Positions 63,166-64,000 of a stretch of DNA of 64,000 nt are shown in pieces (positions within the stretch are counted from its first letter, which is position 1; each line of letters opens with the position of its first letter). Source of the DNA: Chamaelirium japonicum (Eukaryota; Streptophyta; Magnoliopsida; Liliales; Melanthiaceae); NCBI GenBank assembly GCA_947650365.1, contig OX393550.1:50036594-50100593 (forward strand), written 5' to 3'. Below the pieces are notes generated by a model. The model did not search any database and had not been told where the DNA came from. It saw only the letters and a list, made by a program, of their open reading frames with translations. The position numbers and the translations under genes are program-made.

Positions 63166-64000
63166 ATGACTAGTTTTACCCTAAAAAACTTAACGATCTC
63201 TCTCTCTATGCCACAACCGCTGCACACCACCAACTACTGCCGTCGCCGCCTGGCTACACCTAACCACCACCACCAACCTCCACCATCAATGCCCACCACG
63301 CAGCCACCGGCCACCACTGTTGCTCACTACCACTACCCACCTACAACACCGCCACCACTACCATCGCCTACTACCCACCACCATCCACCACCCATCTCCA
63401 CCACCATCGGTTATTGCCTAGCCACCACCACTACCCACTTACACCACTATTGTCTACTACCACCACTATTGTCTCCACCACCACCCACCTCCACCACGGT
63501 TACCTACCGCCCACTACCACCACCCACCTCTACCACCACCGCTCATCCACCACCACCTCTGACTTTCACCCACTTCCACGATCACTGCAAACTCACCTTC
63601 ACCACCATCGTCCACTTCCACCACCACCCACTTCCACCAAAACCGCCCACCTCCACCACCACCACCACCGTCGGCCACGCCCTAGCCACCACTATGACCC
63701 ACTTCCACCACCGCTGTCACCACTTACTACCCCACAACCATCCACAGCCCACCACCACCGCTCACCATCCATCCACTAATTTCATCATATTAAATCTTTA
63801 AAGATACTTTCGTCCAAGAAAATTCATATTTGTTGCAAACCAACAATCATAGAATATTATTCTAATATGGACGCTAGTTAACTAGAGAGACACGTCTACA
63901 CATTTAACATGTTTGTAGGGATCAATATGCAAATAATCTAATTCGAGATGTGTATACACAATTAACTTGTTTGAGGAGGTGATCTGCAAAAAACCTTTTT
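63166..64000. repeat. CCACCA-rich low-complexity tract and tail
   Basis: 63220-63780 is a degenerate (CCACCA)n tract. The long open frame it creates is His/Pro/Thr-rich low complexity and is not accepted as a gene. The remaining 200 bp are AT-rich with no feature. Confidence 0.6.

Noticed and set aside
63166-63801. 211-residue open frame rich in His, Pro and Thr
   Set aside because: It is produced by a degenerate CCACCA repeat, with no domain and an equally open shifted frame at 63414-63779.

Overview
The window is nuclear DNA of a flowering plant. Two spliced, intron-rich genes, Ty1/copia, TRIM, CACTA and hAT elements, long (TA)n and (GA)n microsatellites and the absence of operons or ribosome-binding sites all show this. 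The sequence alone does not fix the plant family. Only two host genes are convincingly recognisable, both on the + strand. One is the 3' half (four exons, 9982-18730) of a NAT11/NAT12-type nucleobase-ascorbate transporter. The other is a complete three-exon ORMDL gene (33798-50283), a predicted ER regulator of sphingolipid synthesis, whose second intron is about 13.8 kb long because of nested transposons.

Layout. 1-9980: two related copia elements in opposite orientation with their 5' LTRs facing each other. Between them lie 3.3 kb of foldback (hairpin) elements seated in TA repeats. This block lies upstream of the first visible NAT exon and is probably intronic, with the 5' exons outside the window. 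9982-18730: NAT exons, with a 6.6 kb intron holding a hAT-like element, an LTR-like segment, a TRIM with identical LTRs and a small hAT MITE. 18731-20583: NAT 3' end, two MITEs and a second, older TRIM. 20584-30988: one CACTA (En/Spm) transposon of about 10.4 kb with TSD GTG. It carries a broken transposase, a 2.8 kb tandem duplication of its left end plus flank, satellite-like internal repeats, and a 1.7 kb solo LTR with TSD GCTTT. 30989-33797: a degenerate tandem array and the region upstream of ORMDL. 33798-50283: ORMDL. 50284-64000: mostly anonymous or repeat-derived sequence, including a 1-kb-period tandem repeat, a Cassandra-like TRIM whose LTRs carry 5S-rRNA-like sequence, and simple-sequence tracts.

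The most unusual signal is a set of foldback elements flanked by (TA)n, sometimes also by (GA)n/(CT)n. They appear with several different termini, yet three of the types share a 26-nt core module in alternating orientation. One is caught as an insertion by comparing two copies of the same hAT element: one copy has an uninterrupted TA tract where the other has the hairpin. Coordinates, TSDs and splice junctions were read by eye. Family assignments rest on recognised protein motifs and general knowledge, with no database search.
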